The position numbers and the translations under genes were made by a program. Of a DNA stretch of 12,437 nt, positions 1-5,796 are shown piece after piece. Numbering within the stretch: position 1 is the first letter of the stretch; each line of letters opens with the position of its first letter. The DNA is from Deltaproteobacteria bacterium (lineage in GTDB: Bacteria > Desulfobacterota > GWC2-55-46). The notes under the pieces are model-generated. The model saw only the letters and a list, made by a program, of their open reading frames with translations. It ran no database searches and had not been told where the DNA came from. The stretch is taken from positions 1 to 12,437 of the forward strand of contig JACREV010000146.1 in the NCBI GenBank assembly GCA_016218095.1. Direction: 5' to 3'.

Positions 1-1686
1 CTTGCCTTTCTTCAGTATTTCTTTGGCGACCTTCCTGCAGATGGTAGCGATCTGCCTCTCCAGGTTCCTCACACCCGCCTCTTTCGTATATCTCCTGACG
101 ACGTTAAGGATAGTGGCCTTGCCAAGATCGAGGTTGTCTTTCGTCAGCCCGTGCATCTTGAGCTGTTTCGGCAGTAAGAATCTCTCGACTATGTGTAGCT
201 TCTCAAGCTCGGTGTATCCGGGTATCCTTATGAGCTCCATCCTGTCGAGGAGCGGGTAAGGGATCCCCTGCACCGAGTTGGCGGTCGTTATGAACATTAT
301 CTTGGAGAGGTCGTAGTCGCAGTCGAGGTAATGGTCGTTGAACGTGTGGTTCTGCTCGGGGTCGAGTACCTCGAGCAGGGCTGAGGCCGGGTCTCCCCTG
401 AAGTCGTGGCTCATCTTGTCGACCTCGTCGAGCAGGAAGACGGGGTTATTCGAGCCGGCCTTCTTCAAGGACTGTATGATCTTGCCGGGCATGGAGCCTA
501 TGTAGGTACGCCTGTGGCCCCTTATCTCGGCCTCGTCCTTGACGCCGCCGAGCGAGAGCCTTACGAAGTTCCTGCCGGTAGAGCGCGCGATGGACTTGGC
601 TAGAGAGGTCTTGCCGACTCCGGGAGGGCCTACGAGGCAGAGGATGGGGCCTTTCATCTCTTCGACAAGGCCGCGTACCGCGAGGTACTCGACGATCCTC
701 TCCTTTACGTTCTTAAGGCCGTAGTGGTCTTCCTCGAGGACGCGCTCGGCCTCAGAGATGTCCTTCTTCTCCTCGGTCTCGTGGTCCCAGGGCAGGGTCA
801 CCATCCAGTCTATGTAGTTCCTCGATACCGTCGCCTCGGCGGACATCGGGGACATGAGCCGGAGCTTCTTTATCTCCTGCTTCGCCTTCCGAGTCGCCTC
901 CTTCGACATCTTCTTGGTCTTTATCTTCTCCTCGAACTCCTGTATCTCGCTCTTGAACTCGTCCTTCTCCCCGAGCTCCTTCTGTATCGCCTTCATCTGC
1001 TCGCTTAAGTAATACTCCTTCTGGGTCTTCTCCATCTGGCGCTTGACCCTCTGGCGTATCTTCTGCTCGACCTCGAGTATCTCTATCTCGCTCTCCATGA
1101 TGGAGTACAGGCGCTCGAGCCTCTTCGTCGGGGACGATATGGTAAGGAGCGCCTGCTTGTCGTCGAGCTTGATGGTCAGGTGCGAGGCTATGGTGTCCGC
1201 GAGCCTTGAAGGGTCCTCGATGGATGAGACGCTCATTATCATCTCGGGCGGGATGCGCTTGTTGAACTTCACGTAGGACTCGAAGGATTTGACGACCGAG
1301 CGGATGAGCGCCTCTGTCTCGACGCTCTCGTCGATCGCTTCCTCGACCTCTTCCACCGAGACCATGAAGCACTCGTCCTCGGAGACGAACTCCTTTATCT
1401 GGGCGCGCCTCTTCCCCTCTACAAGGACCTTTACGGTCCCGTCCGGGAGGCGGAGCAACTGCAGTATCGTGCCGAGCGTGCCGGTCTCATAGATGTCGTC
1501 CGGGCCCGGCTCCTCGGTCTTTGCCTTCTTCTGTGCCGCGAGCAGGATGGACTTGTCGTGGCTCATGGCGTGCTCGAGGGCCTTTATGGACTTCTCCCTT
1601 CCGACAAAGAGCGGCACCACCATGTACGGGAATATGATTATGTCCCGGAGCGGGATCAACGGTATTATCATCTTATCCTTCTTCAA
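1..1686 (-). CDS. lon: ATP-dependent protease Lon, N-terminal and ATPase part (cut by left edge)
   Basis: Lon is a cytosolic ATP-dependent serine protease that degrades misfolded and regulatory proteins. The reading frame is open from the left edge for 562 codons. The N-terminal substrate-binding domain covers about residues 1-200 and a coiled-coil linker about 200-290. The AAA+ module follows, with Walker A GPPGVGKT (353-360), Walker B FLLDE (417-421), sensor-1 Asn470 in TTAN, a probable Arg finger Arg482 and sensor-2 Arg540. These positions are within a few residues of E. coli Lon. The Ser-Lys protease domain, usually the last 200 or so residues, lies outside the window. I chose the TTG at 1684-1686 because GGGAGG stands 7 nt before it; the next Met (MIIPL, residue 6) has no such site. 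The gene follows clpX after 98 nt, and no sigma32-like box or CIRCE was seen there. Identity is certain; the start is likely. Confidence 0.96.
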   Translation of the reverse strand, partial: MKKDKMIIPLIPLRDIIIFPYMVVPLFVGREKSIKALEHAMSHDKSILLAAQKKAKTEEPGPDDIYETGTLGTILQLLRLPDGTVKVLVEGKRRAQIKEFVSEDECFMVSVEEVEEAIDESVETEALIRSVVKSFESYVKFNKRIPPEMIMSVSSIEDPSRLADTIASHLTIKLDDKQALLTISSPTKRLERLYSIMESEIEILEVEQKIRQRVKRQMEKTQKEYYLSEQMKAIQKELGEKDEFKSEIQEFEEKIKTKKMSKEATRKAKQEIKKLRLMSPMSAEATVSRNYIDWMVTLPWDHETEEKKDISEAERVLEEDHYGLKNVKERIVEYLAVRGLVEEMKGPILCLVGPPGVGKTSLAKSIARSTGRNFVRLSLGGVKDEAEIRGHRRTYIGSMPGKIIQSLKKAGSNNPVFLLDEVDKMSHDFRGDPASALLEVLDPEQNHTFNDHYLDCDYDLSKIMFITTANSVQGIPYPLLDRMELIRIPGYTELEKLHIVERFLLPKQLKMHGLTKDNLDLGKATILNVVRRYTKEAGVRNLERQIATICRKVAKEILKKGK

Positions 1687-1726
1687 ATTGCTTCCTCCCT
1701 TCAAAAAGATCATCTTCTCGTCCTGT

Positions 1727-1762
1727 CGACAGCCCTCAGACGGACCGGCTGTCGGTTTTTTT
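1727..1762 (+). terminator. Intrinsic terminator reading on the plus strand, between clpX and lon
   Basis: On the plus strand CGACAGCC (1727-1734) and GGCTGTCG (1747-1754) form an 8-bp perfect stem with a 12-nt loop, followed by G and seven T (1756-1762). This is a textbook Rho-independent terminator, but both neighbouring genes are on the minus strand. In the minus-strand mRNA the run becomes seven A before the hairpin, so it would not stop clpX-lon read-through. It would stop antisense transcription entering from lon towards clpX. Confidence 0.6.
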
Positions 1763-1784
1763 CATCGAGAAATGGCGCACGACC

Positions 1785-3035
1785 TCAGGCCGTCTCGGCC
1801 CTGTTTCCGTATACGATGATGGGCTTCGCCTTCTCGAGTATGACGTCCTCGTTGACTATGCACTCCTTTATATTGGACTGCGACGGCAGCTCGTACATGG
1901 TGTCGAGCATGACGTTCTCTAGTATGGCCCTTAAGCCCCTTGCCCCGGCCTTTCGCCTCATCGACTCCCTGGCTACGGCCGAGAGCGCACCTTCCGTGAA
2001 TTTGAGCTTCACGTTCTCGAACTCGAAGAGCTTCTGGTACTGTTTTATTATGGCGTTCTTGGGCTCCATGAGTATCTTTACGAGGTCCTTCTCGCAGAGC
2101 TCGTCCAGGACCGCGACCACGGGGAGCCTGCCCATGAACTCCGGTATGAGCCCGTATTTGAGGAAGTCCTGCGGCTCTACGTCGTGGAGGACCTTCGAGA
2201 GGTTCGGCTCCACGGGCTTCTTCGCATCCGTGCTGAAGCCAACGGACCTTTTACCCACCCTCTGCGAGATGATCGTATCGAGCCCGGTGAACGCGCCCCC
2301 GCAGATGAAGAGGATGTTCGTCGTGTCGACCTGGAGGAACTCCTGCTGCGGGTGCTTCCTTCCGCCCTTGGGCGGGACGTTCGCGACCGTGCCTTCGATT
2401 ATCTTAAGGAGCGCCTGCTGTACGCCCTCGCCTGAAACGTCCCTCGTGATCGACGGAGAGTCGCTCTTCCTCGATATCTTGTCTATCTCGTCTATATAGA
2501 CGATGCCCTTCTGGCACCGCTCTATGTCGTATTCCGCGTTCTGAAGCAGGCTCAGGATTATGTTCTCTACGTCCTCTCCGACGTATCCGGCCTCGGTAAG
2601 GGTCGTCGCGTCGGCTATGGTGAAGGGGACGTTAAGGATCTTCGCGAGCGTCTGCGCCAGGAGCGTCTTCCCCGAGCCGGTAGGGCCGACTATGAGGATG
2701 TTGCTCTTCTGGAGGTCGACGTTCCCGAGCGCGACCTTGGACTCTATCCTCTTGTAATGGTTGTGGACCGCGACGGACAAGACCTTCTTCGCGTGCTCCT
2801 GGCCGACGACGTACTCGTCAAGGACCTTCTTTATCTCGGTCGGCTTGGGGATCGTGTGCTCGCGCTTCTTGAACTCCTCTTTCTCGTACTCCTCGGCGAT
2901 TATGTCGTTGCAGAGCTCGATGCACTCGTCGCATATGTAGACCATCGGCCCGGCTACGAGCTTCCTTACCTCGTCCTGCCCCTTGCTGCAGAACGAACAG
3001 GTCAGATAACTGCCGCCCTTTTTGTTTACTGACAT
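1785..3035 (-). CDS. clpX: ATP-dependent Clp protease ATP-binding subunit ClpX
   Basis: ClpX is the AAA+ unfoldase that recognises tagged substrates, pulls them through its pore and feeds them to ClpP. The protein has 416 residues, normal for the family. The N-terminal zinc-binding domain has Cys13, Cys16, Cys35 and Cys38. The ATPase carries Walker A GPTGSGKT (117-124), pore-1 loop GYVG (150-153), Walker B with Asp182-Glu183, the RKH pore loop (226-228), an Arg finger in GRLP (Arg303) and sensor-2 GARGLR (364-369). The ClpP-docking IGF loop is VGF here (265-267), a common variant. The ATG has a GGAGG site 6 nt upstream. The gene lies 108 nt after clpP and 98 nt before lon on the same strand, the common tig-clpP-clpX-lon arrangement. 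No damage or missing residue was seen. Confidence 0.99.
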   Translation of the reverse strand: MSVNKKGGSYLTCSFCSKGQDEVRKLVAGPMVYICDECIELCNDIIAEEYEKEEFKKREHTIPKPTEIKKVLDEYVVGQEHAKKVLSVAVHNHYKRIESKVALGNVDLQKSNILIVGPTGSGKTLLAQTLAKILNVPFTIADATTLTEAGYVGEDVENIILSLLQNAEYDIERCQKGIVYIDEIDKISRKSDSPSITRDVSGEGVQQALLKIIEGTVANVPPKGGRKHPQQEFLQVDTTNILFICGGAFTGLDTIISQRVGKRSVGFSTDAKKPVEPNLSKVLHDVEPQDFLKYGLIPEFMGRLPVVAVLDELCEKDLVKILMEPKNAIIKQYQKLFEFENVKLKFTEGALSAVARESMRRKAGARGLRAILENVMLDTMYELPSQSNIKECIVNEDVILEKAKPIIVYGNRAETA

Positions 3036-3113
3036 CTCGATCCTCCAAGCGCTTGAGAAAAGATATTAGCCTAAGAGTGCTATTAGAGCCTTTATTTTCA
3101 AAATCGCGGGATC

Positions 3114-3130
3114 CGTCACGGCCAGTGACG
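3114..3130. repeat. Small palindrome in the clpP-clpX gap
   Basis: CGTCAC and GTGACG form a 6-bp perfect inverted repeat around a 5-nt loop, 14 nt past the clpP stop. On the minus strand it is preceded, not followed, by five T, so it does not have the layout of an intrinsic terminator for clpP. It could be an mRNA-stabilising or processing hairpin between two genes that need different amounts, or it may have no role. The rest of the 108-nt gap shows no convincing promoter. Confidence 0.35.
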
Positions 3131-3143
3131 AAAAACGCTTATT

Positions 3144-3752
3144 TTACCTGGGCTTAACCTGTTCGCCTGAAATCCTTTTCTCGATGACCTTATCAATTAT
3201 ACCATATTCCGTAGCCTGCTGCCCAGTCATATAAAAGTCCCGTTCCGTGTCCCTGTGGACCTTTTCCACGGGCTGGCCAGTGTGCCGCGACATGATCCTG
3301 GCGAGCTCCTCACGGATACGGAGTATCTCCCTCGCCTGTATGTCTATCTCGGTAGCCTGGCCCTGCGCGCCGCCAAGGGGCTGGTGTATGAGAATCCTGG
3401 AATTCGGGAGGGCGAAGCGTTTTCCGGCCGCGCCTCCGGCGAGGAGGAGCGCGCCCATCGAGGCGGCTTGTCCTATGCAAATGGTAGAGACGTCGGGTTT
3501 CACGTACTGCATGGTGTCGTAGATGGCGAGCCCGGCGGAGACGAGCCCGCCGGGGGAGTTCACGTAGATGTGTATGTCCTTCTCCGGGTCCTCGGATTCG
3601 AGGAAGAGGAGCTGGGCGACTATAAGGTTCGAGACGTTATCGTCGATGGCGGACCCGAGGAAGATTATCCTGTCCTTAAGGAGCCTCGAATAAATATCGT
3701 AGGCCCTCTCTCCACGGCCGGACTGCTCTACAACCATCGGGATCAGAGTCAT
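3144..3752 (-). CDS. clpP: ATP-dependent Clp protease proteolytic subunit ClpP
   Basis: ClpP is the serine peptidase that forms the double heptameric chamber degrading proteins unfolded by ClpX or ClpA. The 202 residues match the family length. The catalytic triad is visible: Ser98 in QAASMG, His123 in LIHQPLGG and Asp172 in ERDFYM. The N-terminal axial-loop segment (LIPMVVEQ) and the hydrophobic ClpX-docking surface region are normal. The ATG has AAGGAGG four nt upstream. That site lies within a small hairpin, AGCCT-(AAGG)-AGGCT (3755-3768), which could weakly hinder initiation. The gene follows tig after 191 nt containing two GC-rich hairpins and precedes clpX by 108 nt. No clear promoter was found; either read-through from tig or a non-sigma70 promoter is possible. 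Confidence 0.99.
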   Translation of the reverse strand: MTLIPMVVEQSGRGERAYDIYSRLLKDRIIFLGSAIDDNVSNLIVAQLLFLESEDPEKDIHIYVNSPGGLVSAGLAIYDTMQYVKPDVSTICIGQAASMGALLLAGGAAGKRFALPNSRILIHQPLGGAQGQATEIDIQAREILRIREELARIMSRHTGQPVEKVHRDTERDFYMTGQQATEYGIIDKVIEKRISGEQVKPR

Positions 3753-3824
3753 TTAGCCTCCTTAGGCTCTTTTTATTAGCAGGCTCCCAAGCCCATCTGC
3801 ATCCGGGACATCAAAGCTGGACCC

Positions 3825-3848
3825 CGGCGTACCATATAAGGTACGCCG
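3825..3848. repeat. 9-bp stem inverted repeat in the tig-clpP gap
   Basis: CGGCGTACC (3825-3833) and GGTACGCCG (3840-3848) are perfect reverse complements around a 6-nt A/T loop. No T-run follows on either strand, so it is not a standard intrinsic terminator. It would form a stable hairpin in the minus-strand transcript about 100 nt after the tig stop and 70 nt before clpP. It may shield the 3' end of tig mRNA, or it may be a dispersed palindromic unit. Confidence 0.5.
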
Positions 3849-3867
3849 CGCCCCTCGGCTCCCCGCT

Positions 3868-3883
3868 CCCCGTTTTAACGGGG
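3868..3883. repeat. Second hairpin in the tig-clpP gap
   Basis: CCCCGTT and AACGGGG (3868-3874 and 3877-3883) form an inverted repeat. In RNA this is a 5-bp GC stem with a TTTTAA-type loop. It stands 19 nt from the 9-bp hairpin at 3825-3848, inside a very GC-rich stretch. Nearer tig, a short AGGTT/AACCT hairpin (3925-3938) lies just past the tandem TAA TAA stop. None of the three has a T-run. Confidence 0.4.
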
Positions 3884-3943
3884 GCCTCGCATCTGGAGCT
3901 TACTTGAAGCCTGAACAAATCAAGAGGTTTTCCAACCTGTTTA

Positions 3944-5254
3944 TTACGCGGCTGAGCTTGCCTCTATAATGATATCGAAGACCTTCTCGTGCTTCATCCC
4001 ATCCTTTATTATCTCAAGGGCGCCTTCCTTCTCGATCCTGCCCATGAGGGATTCGAACGAGACGCCCCTCGACTCCGCGATGCTCCTTACTGCCTTTTCG
4101 GTCTCTTCGCGGGAAACTTCAAGTTTTTCTTTTGCCGCGATAGTGTCGAGGACCACGTCCTCTTTTACCTGCCTTACGGCCATCTCCCTGTACTTGTTCT
4201 TGAGCTCCTCAATGGATAAGCCCTGGTCCCCCGGGTTATAGGCCCCCTGCTTCATGCCGTCTATTACCCTGTTCAAGATCACGCCCAGGTACCTGTTCAC
4301 CATCGCGTCAGGCACGTCAAAGGGGTGCTTCTCTATGAGCTTGTCGAGTATCTCGTTTTTGAGCCTCTCCTTCTCGTGGGTCTCCTTGACTGTGGCAAGC
4401 TCCTGCTTCACTTTCGCGTTCAGCGCCTCGATGTTTTCGCACCCGACGGACTTGGCGAACTCTTCGGATATCTCCGGAAGCCCCTTTTCCTTTACGGCCT
4501 TTATGGTTAACTTGAACTGGGCCTCTTGCCCGGCGAGCGTTTTCTCGCTGTAGTTTGGCGGGAAGCTTACGTTAGCGTCCCTGTTATCGCCCTTTGAGGC
4601 GCCCCTCAATGCCTCGTCGAAGCCGGGGAGCAAAGTCTTTTCCCCGAGGAGGACAGGGTAGTCTACGGACTTGGTGTTCTTTACGGGCTCGTTATTCATG
4701 AAGCCCTCGAAGTCGACGACGACGAGGTCCCCGTCCTTCGCGGGCCTGTCCACGTCCTTGAAGTCCGCCTTTACTTCCCTGAGCTTCTGCATCCCTTCCT
4801 CGACGTCCTTGTCGGTGACCTCTATCGGCTTCTTCTCGAGCTTCATCCCCTTGTAGCCGTCTATCTCAAGCGCGGGGGAGACCTCGACGACCGCGGAGAA
4901 GGCGAATTCCTTGCCCTCTTCAAGCGTCTCCGTCTTTATCTCGACCTTCGGGGCGTCCACCGGCTGTATCGCCTTTTCGCTCAGCGCGTGCGGGTAGGCG
5001 TTCTCTATGAGCTTCTTTACGACGTCCTCCTGGACGTGGCCCGAGAACCTCGCCTTAAGGATGTTCATCGGCACGGCGCCTTTCCTGAACCCGGCTATAT
5101 TGACCGACGACCTTAAAGACTTGTAGGCCGAATCTATCTCCCTCTTTACCGCCTCTGCCGGGACGGTGATGTCGAGCCTCTTCTTTACGGGGCTTAATTC
5201 CTCAACCGCGATCTTCAACTCTGTCGTCTGCATCTCTTCCCTTACCCTTTCCAT
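3944..5254 (-). CDS. tig: Trigger factor, ribosome-associated chaperone and peptidyl-prolyl isomerase
   Basis: Trigger factor binds at the ribosomal exit tunnel and shields nascent chains. The 436-residue protein shows all three domains. The N-terminal ribosome-binding domain (about 12-150) carries the signature loop GFRKGAVP at 55-62, close to the usual GFRxGKxP. The FKBP-type isomerase domain covers about 165-255 (GDLVVVDFEG near its start), and the helical arm/chaperone domain about 260-436. The gene ends with tandem TAA stops. The start is uncertain. The ATG at 5254 has AGAGG 9 nt upstream. A second ATG at 5230 (MQTTELK) follows AAGGGA and gives an N-terminus closer to the family. The AGAGG is inside the proximal arm of the 134-bp palindrome at 5263-5396, so upstream RNA could pair with it. 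Identity is certain. Confidence 0.97.
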   Translation of the reverse strand: MERVREEMQTTELKIAVEELSPVKKRLDITVPAEAVKREIDSAYKSLRSSVNIAGFRKGAVPMNILKARFSGHVQEDVVKKLIENAYPHALSEKAIQPVDAPKVEIKTETLEEGKEFAFSAVVEVSPALEIDGYKGMKLEKKPIEVTDKDVEEGMQKLREVKADFKDVDRPAKDGDLVVVDFEGFMNNEPVKNTKSVDYPVLLGEKTLLPGFDEALRGASKGDNRDANVSFPPNYSEKTLAGQEAQFKLTIKAVKEKGLPEISEEFAKSVGCENIEALNAKVKQELATVKETHEKERLKNEILDKLIEKHPFDVPDAMVNRYLGVILNRVIDGMKQGAYNPGDQGLSIEELKNKYREMAVRQVKEDVVLDTIAAKEKLEVSREETEKAVRSIAESRGVSFESLMGRIEKEGALEIIKDGMKHEKVFDIIIEASSAA

Positions 5255-5262
5255 GATTTGGT

Positions 5263-5396
5263 ACCTCTAAAAATTGTTATTTTTCCTGATCTCTGCGTCA
5301 GGGCGTAAATAAAAATGCTCACATATTACCATATATGCTCCGCTTTTTATTTCCGCCCTTCCTTGACCTCAGAAAAAATCCCTAATTTTTAGAGGT
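5263..5396. repeat. 134-bp imperfect palindrome between tRNA-Leu and tig (MITE-like)
   Basis: Both halves are reverse complements around one centre (5329.5). The ends ACCTCTAAAAATT (5263-5275) and AATTTTTAGAGGT (5384-5396) match perfectly over 13 bp. On the same axis AGGGCG/CGCCCT (5300-5305/5354-5359), AAATAAAAA/TTTTTATTT (5307-5315/5344-5352) and CATAT/ATATG (5322-5326/5333-5337) pair. Between end and middle, ATTTTTCCTGA (from 5279) matches the other arm with one change and a one-base shift. The shared axis shows it is one fold-back unit and not chance repeats. It resembles a miniature inverted-repeat element, but no clear target-site duplication is visible and it encodes nothing. Its proximal end holds AGAGG, the candidate Shine-Dalgarno of tig. 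Confidence 0.8.
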
Positions 5397-5429
5397 TAGC
5401 CATTATTATATTTTATTATAAAATTATGA

Positions 5430-5444
5430 GGGCCTTTGCGGCCC
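5430..5444 (-). terminator. Weak terminator-like hairpin after tRNA-Leu
   Basis: On the minus strand GGGCC-(GCAAA)-GGCCC is followed by an A/T-rich stretch with scattered T runs. It lies 18 nt past the CCA end of the tRNA. The stem has only 5 bp and there is no unbroken T tract, so partial read-through into tig is plausible. Confidence 0.4.
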
Positions 5445-5462
5445 ATGCGTTCGATCTTCAAC

Positions 5463-5545
5463 TGGTGCGAGAGGGGGGAATCGAACCCCCATGGTTGCCC
5501 ACCAGATCCTAAGTCTGGCGCGTCTGCCAGTTCCGCCACTCTCGC
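5463..5545 (-). tRNA. tRNA-Leu(UAG)
   Basis: This 83-nt class II tRNA, including an encoded CCA (5463-5465), reads CUN leucine codons. The acceptor stem GCGAGAG pairs with CTCTCGC and the discriminator base is A. The D-arm contains GGCAGACGC. The anticodon stem is CCAGA/TCTGG with loop CTTAGGA, so the anticodon TAG sits at 5509-5511. A variable arm is present, and the T-arm is GGGGG-TTCGATT-CCCCC. A sigma70-type promoter stands about 165 nt upstream and a weak hairpin follows downstream. No second tRNA is seen nearby. Confidence 0.97.
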
Positions 5546-5651
5546 GAAAAATGACCGTTTCTTCCTGGGATCAGCCAAAGAGCGGCGGAGACACCTTAAC
5601 GGCGATACGCGCACCGCCTGAGAAGAAAATGCGATAAAAAAGGCGAAATGG

Positions 5652-5670
5652 AAGGCCTTATAGGGGCCTT
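5652..5670. repeat. Small hairpin in the leader before tRNA-Leu
   Basis: AAGGCC (5652-5657) and GGCCTT (5665-5670) pair around a 7-nt loop. It lies in the roughly 160-nt stretch between the predicted promoter and the tRNA. No T-run follows directly on the minus strand, although six T lie 14 nt on. It may be part of the 5' leader removed during tRNA maturation. The rest of the stretch 5546-5710 shows no gene. Confidence 0.3.
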
Positions 5671-5710
5671 TGGGGCTGAAAACGGCAAAAAACTCAATTA
5701 CTTCTAAAGT

Positions 5711-5739
5711 ATTATAAGTGATTCGTGAGGCCCTTGCAA
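5711..5739 (-). promoter_or_regulatory. Sigma70-type promoter reading towards tRNA-Leu and tig
   Basis: On the minus strand TTGCAA (5739-5734) is separated by exactly 17 nt from a perfect TATAAT (5716-5711). Transcription would start near 5704, just past the chemoreceptor's terminator, and run through the tRNA at 5545. It is one of the two best sigma70-like sites in the window (the other is at 11300-11308). It may also serve tig if the hairpin after the tRNA leaks. Confidence 0.7.
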
Positions 5740-5740
5740 C

Positions 5741-5769
5741 AAAAAAGGCGTCCTTGCCGGACCCGGCCC
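5741..5769 (-). terminator. Probable intrinsic terminator of the chemoreceptor gene
   Basis: On the minus strand GTCC-(GGCAA)-GGAC with outer GGC/GCC pairs, broken by a 3-nt bulge, is followed directly by six T (5746-5741). It lies 28 nt after the stop codon. The stem is modest, but the T-run and position support it. The tRNA promoter begins immediately afterwards. Confidence 0.55.
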
Positions 5770-5796
5770 AAGCAATTGAAATTTAAAAGAAAACTC

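Noticed and set aside
1558..2499. Long plus-strand open frame opposite lon and clpX
   Set aside because: It is antisense to clear lon and clpX coding sequence, has no ribosome site and crosses the lon-clpX gap. It arises from codon bias on the opposite strand.
3066..3086. Possible CIRCE (HrcA operator) in the clpP-clpX gap
   Set aside because: Only one half-site resembling TAGCACTC is present; the partner half at N9 spacing is missing.
3114..3130. Terminator for clpP
   Set aside because: On the minus strand the T-run precedes the hairpin and no T-run follows it, so it lacks the intrinsic terminator layout.
5255..5404. Target-site duplication flanking the 134-bp palindrome
   Set aside because: Only a shifted TA near each end can be found, which is too little to prove transposition; so it is called a repeat and not a mobile element.
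5396..5614. 72-codon minus-strand frame over the tRNA
   Set aside because: It runs straight through the tRNA-Leu gene and has no ribosome site; a chance frame.
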